Positions 45,354-55,095 of a stretch of DNA of 64,000 nt are shown piece after piece. The position numbers and the translations under genes are program-made. Origin of the DNA: Megasphaera hutchinsoni. GTDB lineage: Bacteria; Bacillota; Negativicutes; Veillonellales; Megasphaeraceae. The stretch covers positions 43,991 through 107,990 of the forward strand of contig NZ_KQ960925.1 of assembly GCF_001553405.1 (NCBI RefSeq), in the 5' to 3' direction. Position 1 is the first letter of the stretch. Each line of letters begins with the position of its first letter. The notes beneath the pieces were generated by a model. That model saw only the letters and a list, made by a program, of their open reading frames with translations. It was not told the DNA's origin and did not search any database.

Positions 45354-46757
45354 TTATTTCCAAAATTCTACACGATCATCGGCAAGCCCGATGTCGGCTG
45401 CTTTAAACACCGGATCATGTCCCGCTTTTTTCTGTTGCTGATAATCCTTTAATGCACGCACCGCCATATTTCCTAACAGTAAGCACGCAGGAATATTGAT
45501 GATACACATAAGTGCCATTAAAATATCTGCAATATCCCACACGGCAGCCATCGACATGGCACTACCAATAAAGATAATGAAAATGCACACCAACCGAAAT
45601 AGGATAACAAACCAATGAGAAGGCATTTTGCGGTGAATAAAATGAATGCAATTGTCAACATAATATAAATTTCCAATCAACGTAGAAAAGCCGAATAAAA
45701 GCATGCATATCGTGATTAACAAGGGACCAAAATGACCATATACGGAAGTCGCCGCTTGTTGGATATATAACGCTCCTGCCACTTCTTCTGTTGCCGGTAC
45801 GCCCGAAAATAACCCTAAAAATGCGGTCGCACTGCACACGAGTAGGGTATCAATAAATACAGATAGCATCTGTACCAACCCCTGTTTTACAGGGTGACTA
45901 ACCATGGCAGCTGCTGCTGCATTCGGTGCTGAACCAATACCAGCTTCGTTAGAATATAAGCCACGTTTAATACCATAAATCATACACGAACCAGAAACGC
46001 CACCTAAGATGGATTGAAAATCAAAAGCATCAGCAAAGATAACAGAGAACACGTGAGGTAATGCAGTGATGTTTAGCAATATAACCAATAAGGCCGCAAT
46101 AATATAAACCGTCCCCATCACGGGAACTAAGACAGAGGTAATACGGATAATCCGCTTACCGCCGCCGACCAAACAATACCCGACAATTAATGCAAAAATA
46201 GCACCAATAATCCAAGGCGTACTATCGGGTTGATAAAAGGAATATGCCATAAAGGTAGACTGCATATTATACGAACAAAGCAGATTAAATCCACCCGCAT
46301 AGGTAAGTATCAAAGCAATGGCAAATACCACCCCCAGCCACCGCTGATGCAAGGCCGCTTCAATGTAATAAGCGGGGCCGCCAAAACTCCCTCCACGTAC
46401 GTCACGCCGTTTAAAAATTTGTGCCAACGTACTTTCAATAAAGGCGGTCGAACCACCGATAAGTGCCAGCAGCCACATCCAAAATACGGCCCCTGGGCCA
46501 CCTAAGCAGATAGCCGTAGAAACGCCGATAATATTACCTGTTCCTACGCGTGAAGCTGTCGAAACCATTAATGCCTGAAAGGATGATACAGCTCCCTTTG
46601 TTGCCGGTTTTTCCCGTACTACGCGGATACTTTCCCCAAACATACGTAATTGCACAAATCCCGTTTTACCTGTAAAATACAAACCTGCTACGGTCAATAT
46701 AATAATCAAGATAGGATAATACAATACACCATCCCAGTAATCCAAAATTGCCATCAT
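45354..46757 (-). CDS. Alanine/glycine:cation symporter (AGCS family)
   Basis: 467 residues with about eleven membrane helices. FQALMVSTASRVGTGNIIGVS and the later KRGLYSNEAGIGSAPNAAAAA are AGCS signatures (AlsT/DagA/GlyP). It imports alanine or glycine with Na+ (or H+). Two adjacent ATGs (46757, 46754) follow an AAGGAG site; longer in-frame extensions have none. It is a single-gene unit with its own terminator. Confidence 0.93.
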   Translation of the reverse strand: MMAILDYWDGVLYYPILIIILTVAGLYFTGKTGFVQLRMFGESIRVVREKPATKGAVSSFQALMVSTASRVGTGNIIGVSTAICLGGPGAVFWMWLLALIGGSTAFIESTLAQIFKRRDVRGGSFGGPAYYIEAALHQRWLGVVFAIALILTYAGGFNLLCSYNMQSTFMAYSFYQPDSTPWIIGAIFALIVGYCLVGGGKRIIRITSVLVPVMGTVYIIAALLVILLNITALPHVFSVIFADAFDFQSILGGVSGSCMIYGIKRGLYSNEAGIGSAPNAAAAAMVSHPVKQGLVQMLSVFIDTLLVCSATAFLGLFSGVPATEEVAGALYIQQAATSVYGHFGPLLITICMLLFGFSTLIGNLYYVDNCIHFIHRKMPSHWFVILFRLVCIFIIFIGSAMSMAAVWDIADILMALMCIINIPACLLLGNMAVRALKDYQQQKKAGHDPVFKAADIGLADDRVEFWK

Positions 46758-47161
46758 CTTTGCATCACTCCTTATGTAATTTTCTTTGACCATTATTATA
46801 TTATATTCATACATTATTTTAATATAAATAACCGTCAATTAATCATCATCTAATGTACATAAAAATATGATAATATTTTTTTATTTTTCTGTCAATATAA
46901 TATTTTTTTAAAGGTTACTCAAAAAATCGACCTTTGTTTTTCCCCGGTATTCTTTAAATTAAGGAATAGCATATTGTACTTTCTCTATTTGCAAATGGCT
47001 AATATTCTGTATTATAGAAAAGAATAGCGTTTTTTTTCTGCTGCAAAAAACATATTTTACACATACATATGCCACTTATTTTCATAATGTGAAATATTTA
47101 TTTCCTATTGTCTTCATTTTATTTATAGTATAATAAAAAAAACACATAAAAGGAGGCTACT
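46758..47161. other. AT-rich divergent intergenic region, no gene seen
   Basis: About 400 bp between the symporter (-) and the sirtuin (+). It is very AT-rich with long T and A runs and many stops in all frames. Near the sirtuin a TTGTCT and TATAAT pair (47108-47134) has only a 15-bp spacer, so a promoter is likely but not clear. I see no structured RNA or repeat. Confidence 0.5.
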
Positions 47162-47896
47162 ATGACAGCTATCAAGCAATTACAACAATGGATAAACGAC
47201 GCTTCACGCATCGTCTTCTTTGGTGGTGCCGGCGTTTCCACGGAAAGTGGGATTCCCGATTTCCGTAGTACGGATGGGCTATACCATCAAACCTATGCAT
47301 TTCCTCCCGAAACCATCTTGAGTCATTCCTTTTATCTTTCTCATACGGAAGAGTTTTATCGCTTCTATCGAGATAAAATGCTTTGTCTGTCCGCTTCTCC
47401 CAATACGGCCCATCAGGTATTGGCTACACTAGAAAAAATGGGTAAATTAACCGCCATCATTACACAAAATATTGACGGTTTACACCAAAAAGCAGGTAGC
47501 CAACATGTATTGGAACTTCATGGCAGCGTGCTACGAAATTTTTGCCAATCTTGTCACGCTTTCTTTTCAGCCGATGATATCTTACATAGTCCGACGATTA
47601 TTCCCCATTGCCCCCACTGTGGCGGCACAATAAAACCAGATGTCGTCTTATATGAAGAAAGTTTGGATGAAGACGTATTACAAGAATCGGTAAACCAACT
47701 GCAAAAAGCCGATTTGTTACTTGTTGGTGGTACAAGTTTAGTCGTGTATCCGGCAGCGGGGTTACTCCATTATTACCGTGGTAAACATATCGTATTACTC
47801 AACAAAGCCGCTACGGATATGGATAAAAAAGCCGATTTAATCTTTCGCCAACCTATTGGCCAGGTATTAGGCCAGTTACATCTACCGTCACTATAA
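47162..47896 (+). CDS. NAD-dependent protein deacylase (sirtuin)
   Basis: 244 residues. GGAGVSTESGIPDFRS binds NAD+, TQNIDGLHQKAG and the catalytic histidine in LELHGS follow, and four cysteines (CQSC and CPHC) bind zinc. This is a class U/III-like bacterial Sir2 (CobB/SrtN group). It removes acetyl or related acyl groups from lysines, producing nicotinamide and O-acyl-ADP-ribose; in anaerobes it often acts on acyl-CoA synthetases. A strong AAAGGAGG site fixes the ATG. Transcribed alone. Confidence 0.95.
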   Translation: MTAIKQLQQWINDASRIVFFGGAGVSTESGIPDFRSTDGLYHQTYAFPPETILSHSFYLSHTEEFYRFYRDKMLCLSASPNTAHQVLATLEKMGKLTAIITQNIDGLHQKAGSQHVLELHGSVLRNFCQSCHAFFSADDILHSPTIIPHCPHCGGTIKPDVVLYEESLDEDVLQESVNQLQKADLLLVGGTSLVVYPAAGLLHYYRGKHIVLLNKAATDMDKKADLIFRQPIGQVLGQLHLPSL

Positions 47897-47940
47897 AAAA
47901 AAGTCTACGCCGTAGCTTATACGCACGTAGACTTTTTTCT
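47895..47940. terminator. Bidirectional terminator between the sirtuin and mutS2
   Basis: A stem of AAAAAGTCTACG with CGTAGACTTTTT, 16-nt loop, strong A and T ends, between two convergent genes. Confidence 0.85.
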
Positions 47941-47955
47941 TTTCAACGTTTCCTA

Positions 47956-50325
47956 TTACGTAGAAAAATATACCCAGGTAACACCCGCTCCGCCATTATC
48001 GCCGTCATCTAATACGACCGATGTAACAAAGGGCAAATCCCTTAAATAACTATGAATTTGGCGGCGTAACGCACCGCTTCCCTTACCATGAATAATTTTT
48101 ACGGGACTATACCCGGCCACTAGTGCCTGATCTAAAAAGCGTTCTACCCGTGGCAACGCATCCACATATGTTTCACCAATAATATTAATTTCTGTCGCTA
48201 CCGTCTTCGGTCGGATGCAGCTATGCGTTTTTTCGGACGTAGCCGCCTTTTTCTCCCTCTGTTGTGCTGCTTGTATTTCTTGTGTATCCGCTTGACTAAT
48301 ATCTGATCGTTTCACACGAATGGTCATCCCGCGTATCGAAGCAGTCACTTGCTTACCTTGTATAGCTGTTACTTGGCCTACCCCATGTAAGGAATTAAGG
48401 TAAACAAAATCACCTACGTTTATATTAAGAAGATCCGCCCGCTTATCACTCGCCGCCGGCAAATTCGGTATAGCCAAGTCGTTAATTCGTTTCCGTATGC
48501 CTGCAATCTGTTCGTCCGTTTTTTCTTTTAAAGACTGCTTACGTGCTTCTTTTAACGCACGAATGATCTGTTCTGATTCTACCCGTAATTGACGTTTGCG
48601 TTCCTGCGCCTCTGCTTTAGCCTTTTCCAATACGGTTTGATATTGTGCTTGTAATTGTTGTTTTTCTCGGTATAATTGTGCCGCTTGATTGCCTACATCT
48701 TGTAACCGCTTTTTCAAGATACGTTCCTTTTCGTCAAGCCACTTTGCCTGACGATTCACCTTTGCCAATACCTGTTCCATATCCATATCACCGGCTTGTT
48801 TACGTATCTCTTTGGCACGTGCCAATACGTCTGGCGGTAACCCCAACCGTTCGCTAATACTAAAAGCGTGACTGCTGCCAGCCGCACCGATTTGTAACCG
48901 ATAGGTTGGTTGTAATGTGCGTTCATCAAATTCAACGTGTCCATTTTCTATCCCCGTAGTTTGATAAGCGTAATTCTTTAGCTCATTATAATGAGTTGTC
49001 ACCATAACTACCGGTTCTCGTTGTTTGAGTGCTTCTAACAACGCAATCGCAATAGCACTACCTTCTGCCGGATCCGTACCAGAGCCTAATTCATCAATTA
49101 ACACCAAATCATCGACCCGACAATGCTTCAGAATATATATCAGCTGTGTCATATGTCCTGAAAAGGTACTTAAATTTTGCGTCAAATCCTGTTCATCGCC
49201 AATATCCACCAAAACATCGTGAAAAACGGCCAATTCAGAGTCTGCTTCTACGGGAATAAACAGCCCTGCCTGATGCATGCACACCAATAAGCCTAACGTC
49301 TTCATAAGAACAGTTTTACCTCCCGTATTAGATCCCGTAATTAATAACATGCGATAGGTATCACCGAGGATAATCGTATTCGCCACAACCTGTTTAGCAG
49401 GCACTAAGGGATGCCGTGCCTGTATCAAATGAATTCGCCCATGCCTCGCCATCTTCGGTCTACACGCATGCATCCGTTCTGCTAATTTTGCCTTAGCAAA
49501 AATCATGTCGACTTGAGCCGTTGCCTGCGTTGCGTTGTGTAAATCTTCTGCCCACATATGAATCGTATGTGTTAAAACTTGAAAAATCCGTTCAATTTCT
49601 TTCTGTTCACGCACGCGTACCGTTTGCAATTCATTGTTCATATCCACCATGTTGAGCGGTTCCATATACAACGTAGCACCACTAGCGGAAGTATCATGAA
49701 CAATGCCAGGAAAAGCATACCGATATTCTTGTTTGATTGGAATTACATAACGGGCATTCCGTACCGTAACCAGGGCTTCTTGAAAATATTTTTGTTTATC
49801 CTTATCTTGTACTATCTCTTGTATATATCGTTTTGTCCGCCCTTCTAAGTCACGCATCCGCTGCCGTAATTGCTGTAATTGGGATGAAGCCGTATCACGA
49901 ATTTGTAAGTCCTCATCAAATATATGCGTAAAGGTTCGTATCAACTCCGAAAAATCCGCTATATCATCAATATATTGACATAAAAGAGGATACGTTTCCC
50001 GATCCGTAATATGCTGTCGTAAATCGTCATATATACCAATATTATGCCATATATCCGTACATTCTCGCGGCGTTAAAAGAATTTCCCGTTGGGCCTTATC
50101 TAAGACCGTATAAATATCAAAAATAGCCAAGGATACCATGTTTTTTTCACGCAAACGATAGGTCACAGCCTCTTCCGTTTCCGTTAATAAGCGTGCCACT
50201 TCTTGCGACTGCTGCACGGGAAAAAGAGCATTAACTAATTTACGAGATAAGCAAGAACTTGTTTCCCTCATTAATTGTTGTTTTATTTTATTAAACCCTA
50301 ACATACGCATACTACGTTTATTCAT
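47956..50325 (-). CDS. mutS2: Endonuclease MutS2
   Basis: 789 residues. The MutS core and ATPase domain has Walker A GSNTGGKT and DELGSGTDPAEG, there is a long coiled coil (about 510-620, rich in Lys/Gln/Glu), a KOW-like segment (VGDFVYLNSLHGVGQV) and a C-terminal Smr nuclease domain ending with IHGKGSGALR. MutS2 lacks the mismatch domain; it suppresses recombination and, in Bacillus, acts on collided ribosomes. The usual LDLRG of the Smr domain reads INIIG here. The ATG at 50325 has an AGCAGGAG site. Confidence 0.96.
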   Translation of the reverse strand: MNKRSMRMLGFNKIKQQLMRETSSCLSRKLVNALFPVQQSQEVARLLTETEEAVTYRLREKNMVSLAIFDIYTVLDKAQREILLTPRECTDIWHNIGIYDDLRQHITDRETYPLLCQYIDDIADFSELIRTFTHIFDEDLQIRDTASSQLQQLRQRMRDLEGRTKRYIQEIVQDKDKQKYFQEALVTVRNARYVIPIKQEYRYAFPGIVHDTSASGATLYMEPLNMVDMNNELQTVRVREQKEIERIFQVLTHTIHMWAEDLHNATQATAQVDMIFAKAKLAERMHACRPKMARHGRIHLIQARHPLVPAKQVVANTIILGDTYRMLLITGSNTGGKTVLMKTLGLLVCMHQAGLFIPVEADSELAVFHDVLVDIGDEQDLTQNLSTFSGHMTQLIYILKHCRVDDLVLIDELGSGTDPAEGSAIAIALLEALKQREPVVMVTTHYNELKNYAYQTTGIENGHVEFDERTLQPTYRLQIGAAGSSHAFSISERLGLPPDVLARAKEIRKQAGDMDMEQVLAKVNRQAKWLDEKERILKKRLQDVGNQAAQLYREKQQLQAQYQTVLEKAKAEAQERKRQLRVESEQIIRALKEARKQSLKEKTDEQIAGIRKRINDLAIPNLPAASDKRADLLNINVGDFVYLNSLHGVGQVTAIQGKQVTASIRGMTIRVKRSDISQADTQEIQAAQQREKKAATSEKTHSCIRPKTVATEINIIGETYVDALPRVERFLDQALVAGYSPVKIIHGKGSGALRRQIHSYLRDLPFVTSVVLDDGDNGGAGVTWVYFST

Positions 50326-50396
50326 ACTATTCTCCTGCTATTTTACCCTATAAAAAACAATTTCTTCTATTGCCGCATTACCACATACACCTTAAA

Positions 50397-50426
50397 TGAA
50401 AAATGGCCACAAGGCCATTTTTTTTA
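50397..50426 (-). terminator. Terminator after the biotin-less carboxyltransferase gene
   Basis: An 8-bp stem (AAATGGCC with GGCCATTT), ACAA loop and A/T tails, 10 bp after the stop codon of the gene on the minus strand. Confidence 0.75.
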
Positions 50427-50436
50427 ATGCAAACCC

Positions 50437-51795
50437 TTATTTATTCTCCCTTTCTTGTCGTTTTTTAAAAAAGGGAAGTGCCACTTCTGGAAATAAAGCA
50501 AAGCTAAGCACATCTTCCGGCGACATATCAGGAAATCCTTCTTGGGCCAACGTTTCTTTTGCTTTATCCAATTCCGGTTCTAAATCATCAGCTGGACGGT
50601 AATCAATAACGGGTTCATCACCAATACATAATTTCCGAAATTCCGGATCTATCGTTCCTGGAACACGACCATATTTTCCCCGAACTATGTCACGCACTTC
50701 ATTGGTAATAATTTTATAACGACCATACAAAACGTTTAATGCCGCTTCTGAACCAGTAATTTGACTAGTCGGTGTAACTAATGGGGGATATCCTAAGTCA
50801 CGCCGCACATTTGGCATTTCCGTTAGCACTTCGTCAAAACGGTCTTCTGCACCCTGTCCTTTTAACTGATTATATAAATTAGTGAGCATTCCACCAGGTA
50901 TTTGATATTTTCGCACGGCGGGATTAATTTGCGATGGCATGGTTAATTTAAATTCTTCTGCCACTTCCTTGCGAACCTCCTTAAAATGATCGGCTAACGG
51001 CCACAGGCGTTCTACATCAATATCCGTATTATAAATACTCCCTTGCAATGCCATAACTATCGACTCTGTTGCGGGTTGGCTCGTTACTTCACCAAACGGC
51101 GATAAGGCTGTATCAACAATATCTACACCTGCTTCAATTGCCTTTAAATAAGTCATTTCACCAAGTCCACACGTACAGTGAGTATGTAATTCTAAAGGAA
51201 CATGTAAATGTTTTTTTAGCATACGTACTAAATTATACGCATCATACGGCGTTAATAAGCCAGACATATCTTTAATACATACCGAATCTACACCCATAGC
51301 TTGTAACTCTAAGGCCACTTTAGTAAATGATTCCATCGTATGAATAGGACTAATCGTATACACCAATGCACCTTGTACTTGCACCGCTTTAGTGTCTTTC
51401 GCTGCTTTTATGGCAGATTCTAAATTACGAGGATCATTTAACGCATCAAAAACACGAATAATATCAATGCCGTTATCAATAGCCCGATTCACAAATTCAT
51501 ATACCACATCATCTGCATAATTTCGATACCCTAAAATATTTTGACCACGAAATAACATTTGCAATGGTGTTTTTTTTACATAACGTTTTAACGTCCGCAA
51601 CCGTTCCCACGGATCTTCATCTAAAAACCGCATACAGGTATCAAACGTAGCACCACCCCAACATTCTAAGGCATTATACCCCACTTCATCCATTGCTTCC
51701 AACACGGGGATCATGTGTCGTAAACGCATACGCGTTGCCGCTATTGATTGATGCCCATCCCGTAATACGGTTTCCGTAATCTTCACTCTTGCCAT
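50437..51795 (-). CDS. Biotin-independent carboxyltransferase subunit (oxaloacetate decarboxylase alpha / pyruvate carboxylase B type)
   Basis: 452 residues. TETVLRDGHQSIAATR and ECWGGATFDTCMRFL are the carboxyltransferase signatures, CIKDMSG holds the carbamylated lysine, and LELHTHCTCG the metal-binding histidines. The protein ends soon after the PC-type helical region with no biotinyl domain (no MKM). It therefore needs a separate biotin carrier, as in oxaloacetate decarboxylase, methylmalonyl-CoA:pyruvate transcarboxylase 5S, or two-subunit pyruvate carboxylase. None of those partners is next to it. The ATG at 51795 follows GGAGG at 10 nt; the ATG three codons earlier is too close to it. 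Confidence 0.85.
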   Translation of the reverse strand: MARVKITETVLRDGHQSIAATRMRLRHMIPVLEAMDEVGYNALECWGGATFDTCMRFLDEDPWERLRTLKRYVKKTPLQMLFRGQNILGYRNYADDVVYEFVNRAIDNGIDIIRVFDALNDPRNLESAIKAAKDTKAVQVQGALVYTISPIHTMESFTKVALELQAMGVDSVCIKDMSGLLTPYDAYNLVRMLKKHLHVPLELHTHCTCGLGEMTYLKAIEAGVDIVDTALSPFGEVTSQPATESIVMALQGSIYNTDIDVERLWPLADHFKEVRKEVAEEFKLTMPSQINPAVRKYQIPGGMLTNLYNQLKGQGAEDRFDEVLTEMPNVRRDLGYPPLVTPTSQITGSEAALNVLYGRYKIITNEVRDIVRGKYGRVPGTIDPEFRKLCIGDEPVIDYRPADDLEPELDKAKETLAQEGFPDMSPEDVLSFALFPEVALPFFKKRQERENK

Positions 51796-51921
51796 GTTTT
51801 TCATTCCTCCATCATAAAAACGTACCGTTTTAAATTCCTACCTAGTCATAATAGTTGTATTATATCATATACAAAAAATGAATGTATAGTTAGTCTCTAT
51901 GCACAGCCTTCTTTTCCTGCC

Positions 51922-51960
51922 GTAAACAACGCTGCCTCCATCTTCAGGCATTGTTTTTTT
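51922..51960. terminator. Weak hairpin near the end of the fab operon
   Basis: An imperfect stem with AACAA and TGCCT pairing to AGGCA and TTGTT. The T-run is strong on the + strand and weak on the minus strand, yet the only gene that ends here is the minus-strand radical SAM gene (stop at 51996). It may be its terminator. Confidence 0.35.
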
Positions 51961-51995
51961 CCCCGGCTCTCTATAAGGAGCAAACAAATATCTTC

Positions 51996-53042
51996 TCAGA
52001 TACTCCCCGCATCCATATAGAGCATATATTCACGCTTACTCGTTTGTACAGACACACACGTCGGCGGAAGATCTTCTCTTTCATGCCATTCTATATCCAG
52101 AGCATATCGCCATTGACAAAACTTTACGGTAAGATTTCGATATCCTCGGACCCGTGACGTATCTGTACGATGATAAGAAATCGTTATTTTTTCTCCTTGT
52201 GGTAATCGTGCTAATACGGCCATTAATTGCCGGCGATAACGATAAGTATCAATTAATTCTCCCATCGCCGGTGTATACGCTCCCCCTAACACTTGCGTGG
52301 TATCACTCAACGCATCCGTTGCTTGCAGACCCGTTCGTATCACGGGAATACGAGCTTGTAATAATTTTTGTTTCATGTAAGCACCTCGCCGAATTCCTTC
52401 GGCAATAGATAAGGGCGTATAGGTTCCTTTTTGATAGGATATAGCTAGTTCCGTTCCTGCAATGACGACAACTGGATAAATGCGGGCAAAATCACAGTGT
52501 AACGCACACGCTTGTGCCACGGTATACTGCAAGCTTGCTACGGTTTCGCCCGGTAATCCTGGCATAAACTGATGTCCTACGCGAATCCCCCATGCTTTCA
52601 GTTTAGTCGTTGCTCTTTCTACGTCATTTGCCGTATGACCGCGTTTCGCCAAACGTAACACATAATCATCCAAAGATTGAACTCCTAATTCAACCGTATC
52701 GACACCAAATGCAAGTAATCGTTGCAACACCGTTTCATCGATGCAATCAGGTCGAGTCGAACAACGAATTCCTTGAATTTTCCCCGCCTCCAACGCTCGT
52801 TTAGCCGGGGTCAATAACGCCTCTTGTATAGCCACGGGAATAGCCGTAAAGCTTCCGCCATAAAACGCCACTTCCCAATGGCGATCTCGTGTATTTTCAG
52901 TTATATATGCTTTTATTTGTGCCGCTACATCTGCTGATGTCGGTAGGCCTTGTCGTCCCGTAATCTTCCATTGGTTACAAAACACACAACGATACGGACA
53001 GCCAATGTGCGGAATAAAAACGGGGATAATTGATGTTTTCAT
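51996..53042 (-). CDS. Radical SAM protein, function unknown
   Basis: 348 residues from the ATG at 53042 (TAGGAAAT site). PHIGCPYRCVFCNQ carries the C-x3-C-x2-C cluster (Cys15, 19, 22) that binds [4Fe-4S] and SAM; AFYGGSFTAI and RPDCID then VELGVQSLDD are the following TIM-barrel marks shared with Elp3 and YhcC-like enzymes. There is no acetyltransferase domain, so it is not full Elp3. This protein often follows rnc in Firmicutes; its substrate is not known, with tRNA modification a common guess. It is the last gene of the fapR operon. Confidence 0.88.
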   Translation of the reverse strand: MKTSIIPVFIPHIGCPYRCVFCNQWKITGRQGLPTSADVAAQIKAYITENTRDRHWEVAFYGGSFTAIPVAIQEALLTPAKRALEAGKIQGIRCSTRPDCIDETVLQRLLAFGVDTVELGVQSLDDYVLRLAKRGHTANDVERATTKLKAWGIRVGHQFMPGLPGETVASLQYTVAQACALHCDFARIYPVVVIAGTELAISYQKGTYTPLSIAEGIRRGAYMKQKLLQARIPVIRTGLQATDALSDTTQVLGGAYTPAMGELIDTYRYRRQLMAVLARLPQGEKITISYHRTDTSRVRGYRNLTVKFCQWRYALDIEWHEREDLPPTCVSVQTSKREYMLYMDAGSI

Positions 53043-53052
53043 GGTATTTCCT

Positions 53053-53085
53053 AAAAAAAGAGATGTGACAAAAGCCACATCTCTA
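53053..53085 (-). terminator. Hairpin with U-tract between rnc and the radical SAM gene
   Basis: A 9-bp stem (AGAGATGTG with CACATCTCT), 8-nt loop, then seven U in the minus transcript. It covers the rnc stop codon and ends about 11 bp before the start of the next gene, so it would reduce but need not stop downstream expression. Confidence 0.65.
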
Positions 53086-53808
53086 CTCCTTAACATATAC
53101 TTTCTGTAATGCAGCTTGCGCAGCACATTGTTCCGCTTCTTTTTTACTTTTTCCAGAACCTACACCACGTATACTCCCATCTACGCAAACTTGCATCGTA
53201 AATGTTTTATTGTGATCAGGTCCTGTTTCAGCACAGAGTACATACGTAATATTATGCTCGCCATCTTGCTGAATATACTCTTGAAATTGCGTTTTATAAT
53301 CCCTACCATAATGGCCATTTTGAATACGCTGCAAATAAGGTTGCAATTGCGTTAAGATGAATGTACGAGCCATCTCATAAGAGCCGCCCAAATACAATGC
53401 CCCGACAACCGCTTCAAAGGCATCTGCTAATATACTGTGCCGAAATTTTCCACCTGACTTAATCTCGCCATGCCCTAATAACATGTATTGCCCCATATTT
53501 AAATCTCTGCATACATCTGCTAACGGGGCTTCACTAACCACACTTGCTCGTGCCTTAGACAGATCCCCTTCCATCATATGCGGATAATGCAAAAAGAGGT
53601 ATTCGCCTACCACCATATCTAAAATCGCATCGCCTAAAAACTCTAAGCGTTCATTACAATATTCATGCCCGCATTGATGCTCATTTGCATATGAAGAATG
53701 CGTCAATGCTGCATCTAACAAGTGCCATTGGTCAAAAGAGCTCACCTGTATACGAGCAAGAAATTCGTCTAATTGTGCTTTTCTTCGTGCATCCATACGT
53801 ATCATCAT
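53083..53808 (-). CDS. rnc: Ribonuclease III
   Basis: 241 residues. The catalytic motif NERLEFLGDAILDMVVGEYL is complete, with DAFEAVVGALYLGG for the second metal ligand, and a double-stranded RNA-binding domain (YKTQFQEYIQ ... KSKKEAEQCAAQAAL) at the C-terminus. RNase III processes rRNA precursors and cuts structured RNA. It starts 7 bp after fabF, with no clear ribosome binding site (translation is likely coupled). The second Met is at 53805. Confidence 0.97.
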   Translation of the reverse strand: MMIRMDARRKAQLDEFLARIQVSSFDQWHLLDAALTHSSYANEHQCGHEYCNERLEFLGDAILDMVVGEYLFLHYPHMMEGDLSKARASVVSEAPLADVCRDLNMGQYMLLGHGEIKSGGKFRHSILADAFEAVVGALYLGGSYEMARTFILTQLQPYLQRIQNGHYGRDYKTQFQEYIQQDGEHNITYVLCAETGPDHNKTFTMQVCVDGSIRGVGSGKSKKEAEQCAAQAALQKVYVKE

Positions 53809-53814
53809 GCCGCT

Positions 53815-55065
53815 TTATTCGTACTTTTTAAATAGAAGTGTCGCATTATGCCCCCCAAAACCAAAGGAATTGGAAATAGCTACACGCACATTTTTTTCAA
53901 CAAATGTTTGTGGTACATAATTCAAGCCTAATTCTTTTAATTCATCTTCCGGTTCAACAAAGTTACGAGTCGGATGAACCTTCCCCGTTTCAATCGTCAT
54001 CGCACAAGCAATCGCTTCAACTGCACCGGCAGCCCCTAACAAGTGTCCTGTCATGGACTTCGTTGAACTCATCAAAAGATGCTTACAATTTTCACCAAAA
54101 ACTCGTGCTACCGCCTTTGATTCATTTAAATCATTTAAACGAGTGGACGTACCATGGGCATTAACATAATCCACTTCCTGTGGTGTGACATTTGCATCAC
54201 GCAAAGCCAATTCTACGCACTTCGACTGCTGTATTCCTTCTGGTGCTGGTGCTGTAATATGATATGCATCGGCATTACTTCCATAACCAGCAACTTCACA
54301 ATAAATATGTGCACCCCGTTTTACCGCATGTTCTAATTCTTCTAAAATAACAATTCCCGAGCCTTCACCCATAACAAAACCATTACGATCTTTATCAAAA
54401 GGACGGGAAGCGTGTTCCGGATCATCATTACACGTGCTTAACGCCTTCATAGCAGCAAAGCCGGCTACGGACGCAGGAGAAATAGCCGCTTCCGTACCAC
54501 CTGCTACGACTACATCTAACTCACCCCGTTGAATTTTACGAAACGCTTCGCCGATAGAATTGGTTCCAGTTGCACAAGCAGTAACTACACTTAGGCAATT
54601 GCCTTGTAAACCAAACGTAATAGATACCTGTCCCGATGCCATATTGCCAATCATCTTAGGTACAGAGAAAGGATTAACTCGCCCGGGCCCTTTAGCAAAC
54701 AACCCTTTATACAAGTTATGAAGTGTTTCAATGCCACCAATACCCGTACCAATAACCGTTCCGATACGATCTCTATCTTCGTCATCTAAATTTAATGTAG
54801 AATCATCTAAAGCCATCTTCGAGGCACACACAGCATACTGTGTCGATAAATCCATATGACGTGCTTCTTTTTTATCAATCCCATACACCGTTGGATCAAA
54901 ATCGGTAACTTCCCCTGCAATTTGTGCCGTATACTCGGTTGCATCAAAATGCGTAATTTTCTTAATACCATTCTTACCATCCAGTAAGGCCTGCCAAAAT
55001 ACGTCCTTCCCTATACCAACTGGAGAAATAACACCCAGCCCGGTAATTACAACTCGTTTTTCCAA
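53815..55065 (-). CDS. fabF: 3-oxoacyl-[ACP] synthase II
   Basis: 416 residues. Cys-His-His triad: VTACATGTNSIGEA, NAHGTSTRLND and KSMTGHLLGAAGAVE. It extends acyl-ACP by condensing malonyl-ACP in fatty acid elongation. I chose the TTG at 55065, which gives the usual start EKRVVITGLGVISPVG and has a GAGGTG site six bases before; a GTG three codons earlier lacks one. It follows the FabK-like gene in the fapR operon. Confidence 0.96.
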   Translation of the reverse strand: MEKRVVITGLGVISPVGIGKDVFWQALLDGKNGIKKITHFDATEYTAQIAGEVTDFDPTVYGIDKKEARHMDLSTQYAVCASKMALDDSTLNLDDEDRDRIGTVIGTGIGGIETLHNLYKGLFAKGPGRVNPFSVPKMIGNMASGQVSITFGLQGNCLSVVTACATGTNSIGEAFRKIQRGELDVVVAGGTEAAISPASVAGFAAMKALSTCNDDPEHASRPFDKDRNGFVMGEGSGIVILEELEHAVKRGAHIYCEVAGYGSNADAYHITAPAPEGIQQSKCVELALRDANVTPQEVDYVNAHGTSTRLNDLNESKAVARVFGENCKHLLMSSTKSMTGHLLGAAGAVEAIACAMTIETGKVHPTRNFVEPEDELKELGLNYVPQTFVEKNVRVAISNSFGFGGHNATLLFKKYE

Positions 55066-55095
55066 CCTTTTCACCTCATTTTTTTATGAACACGA

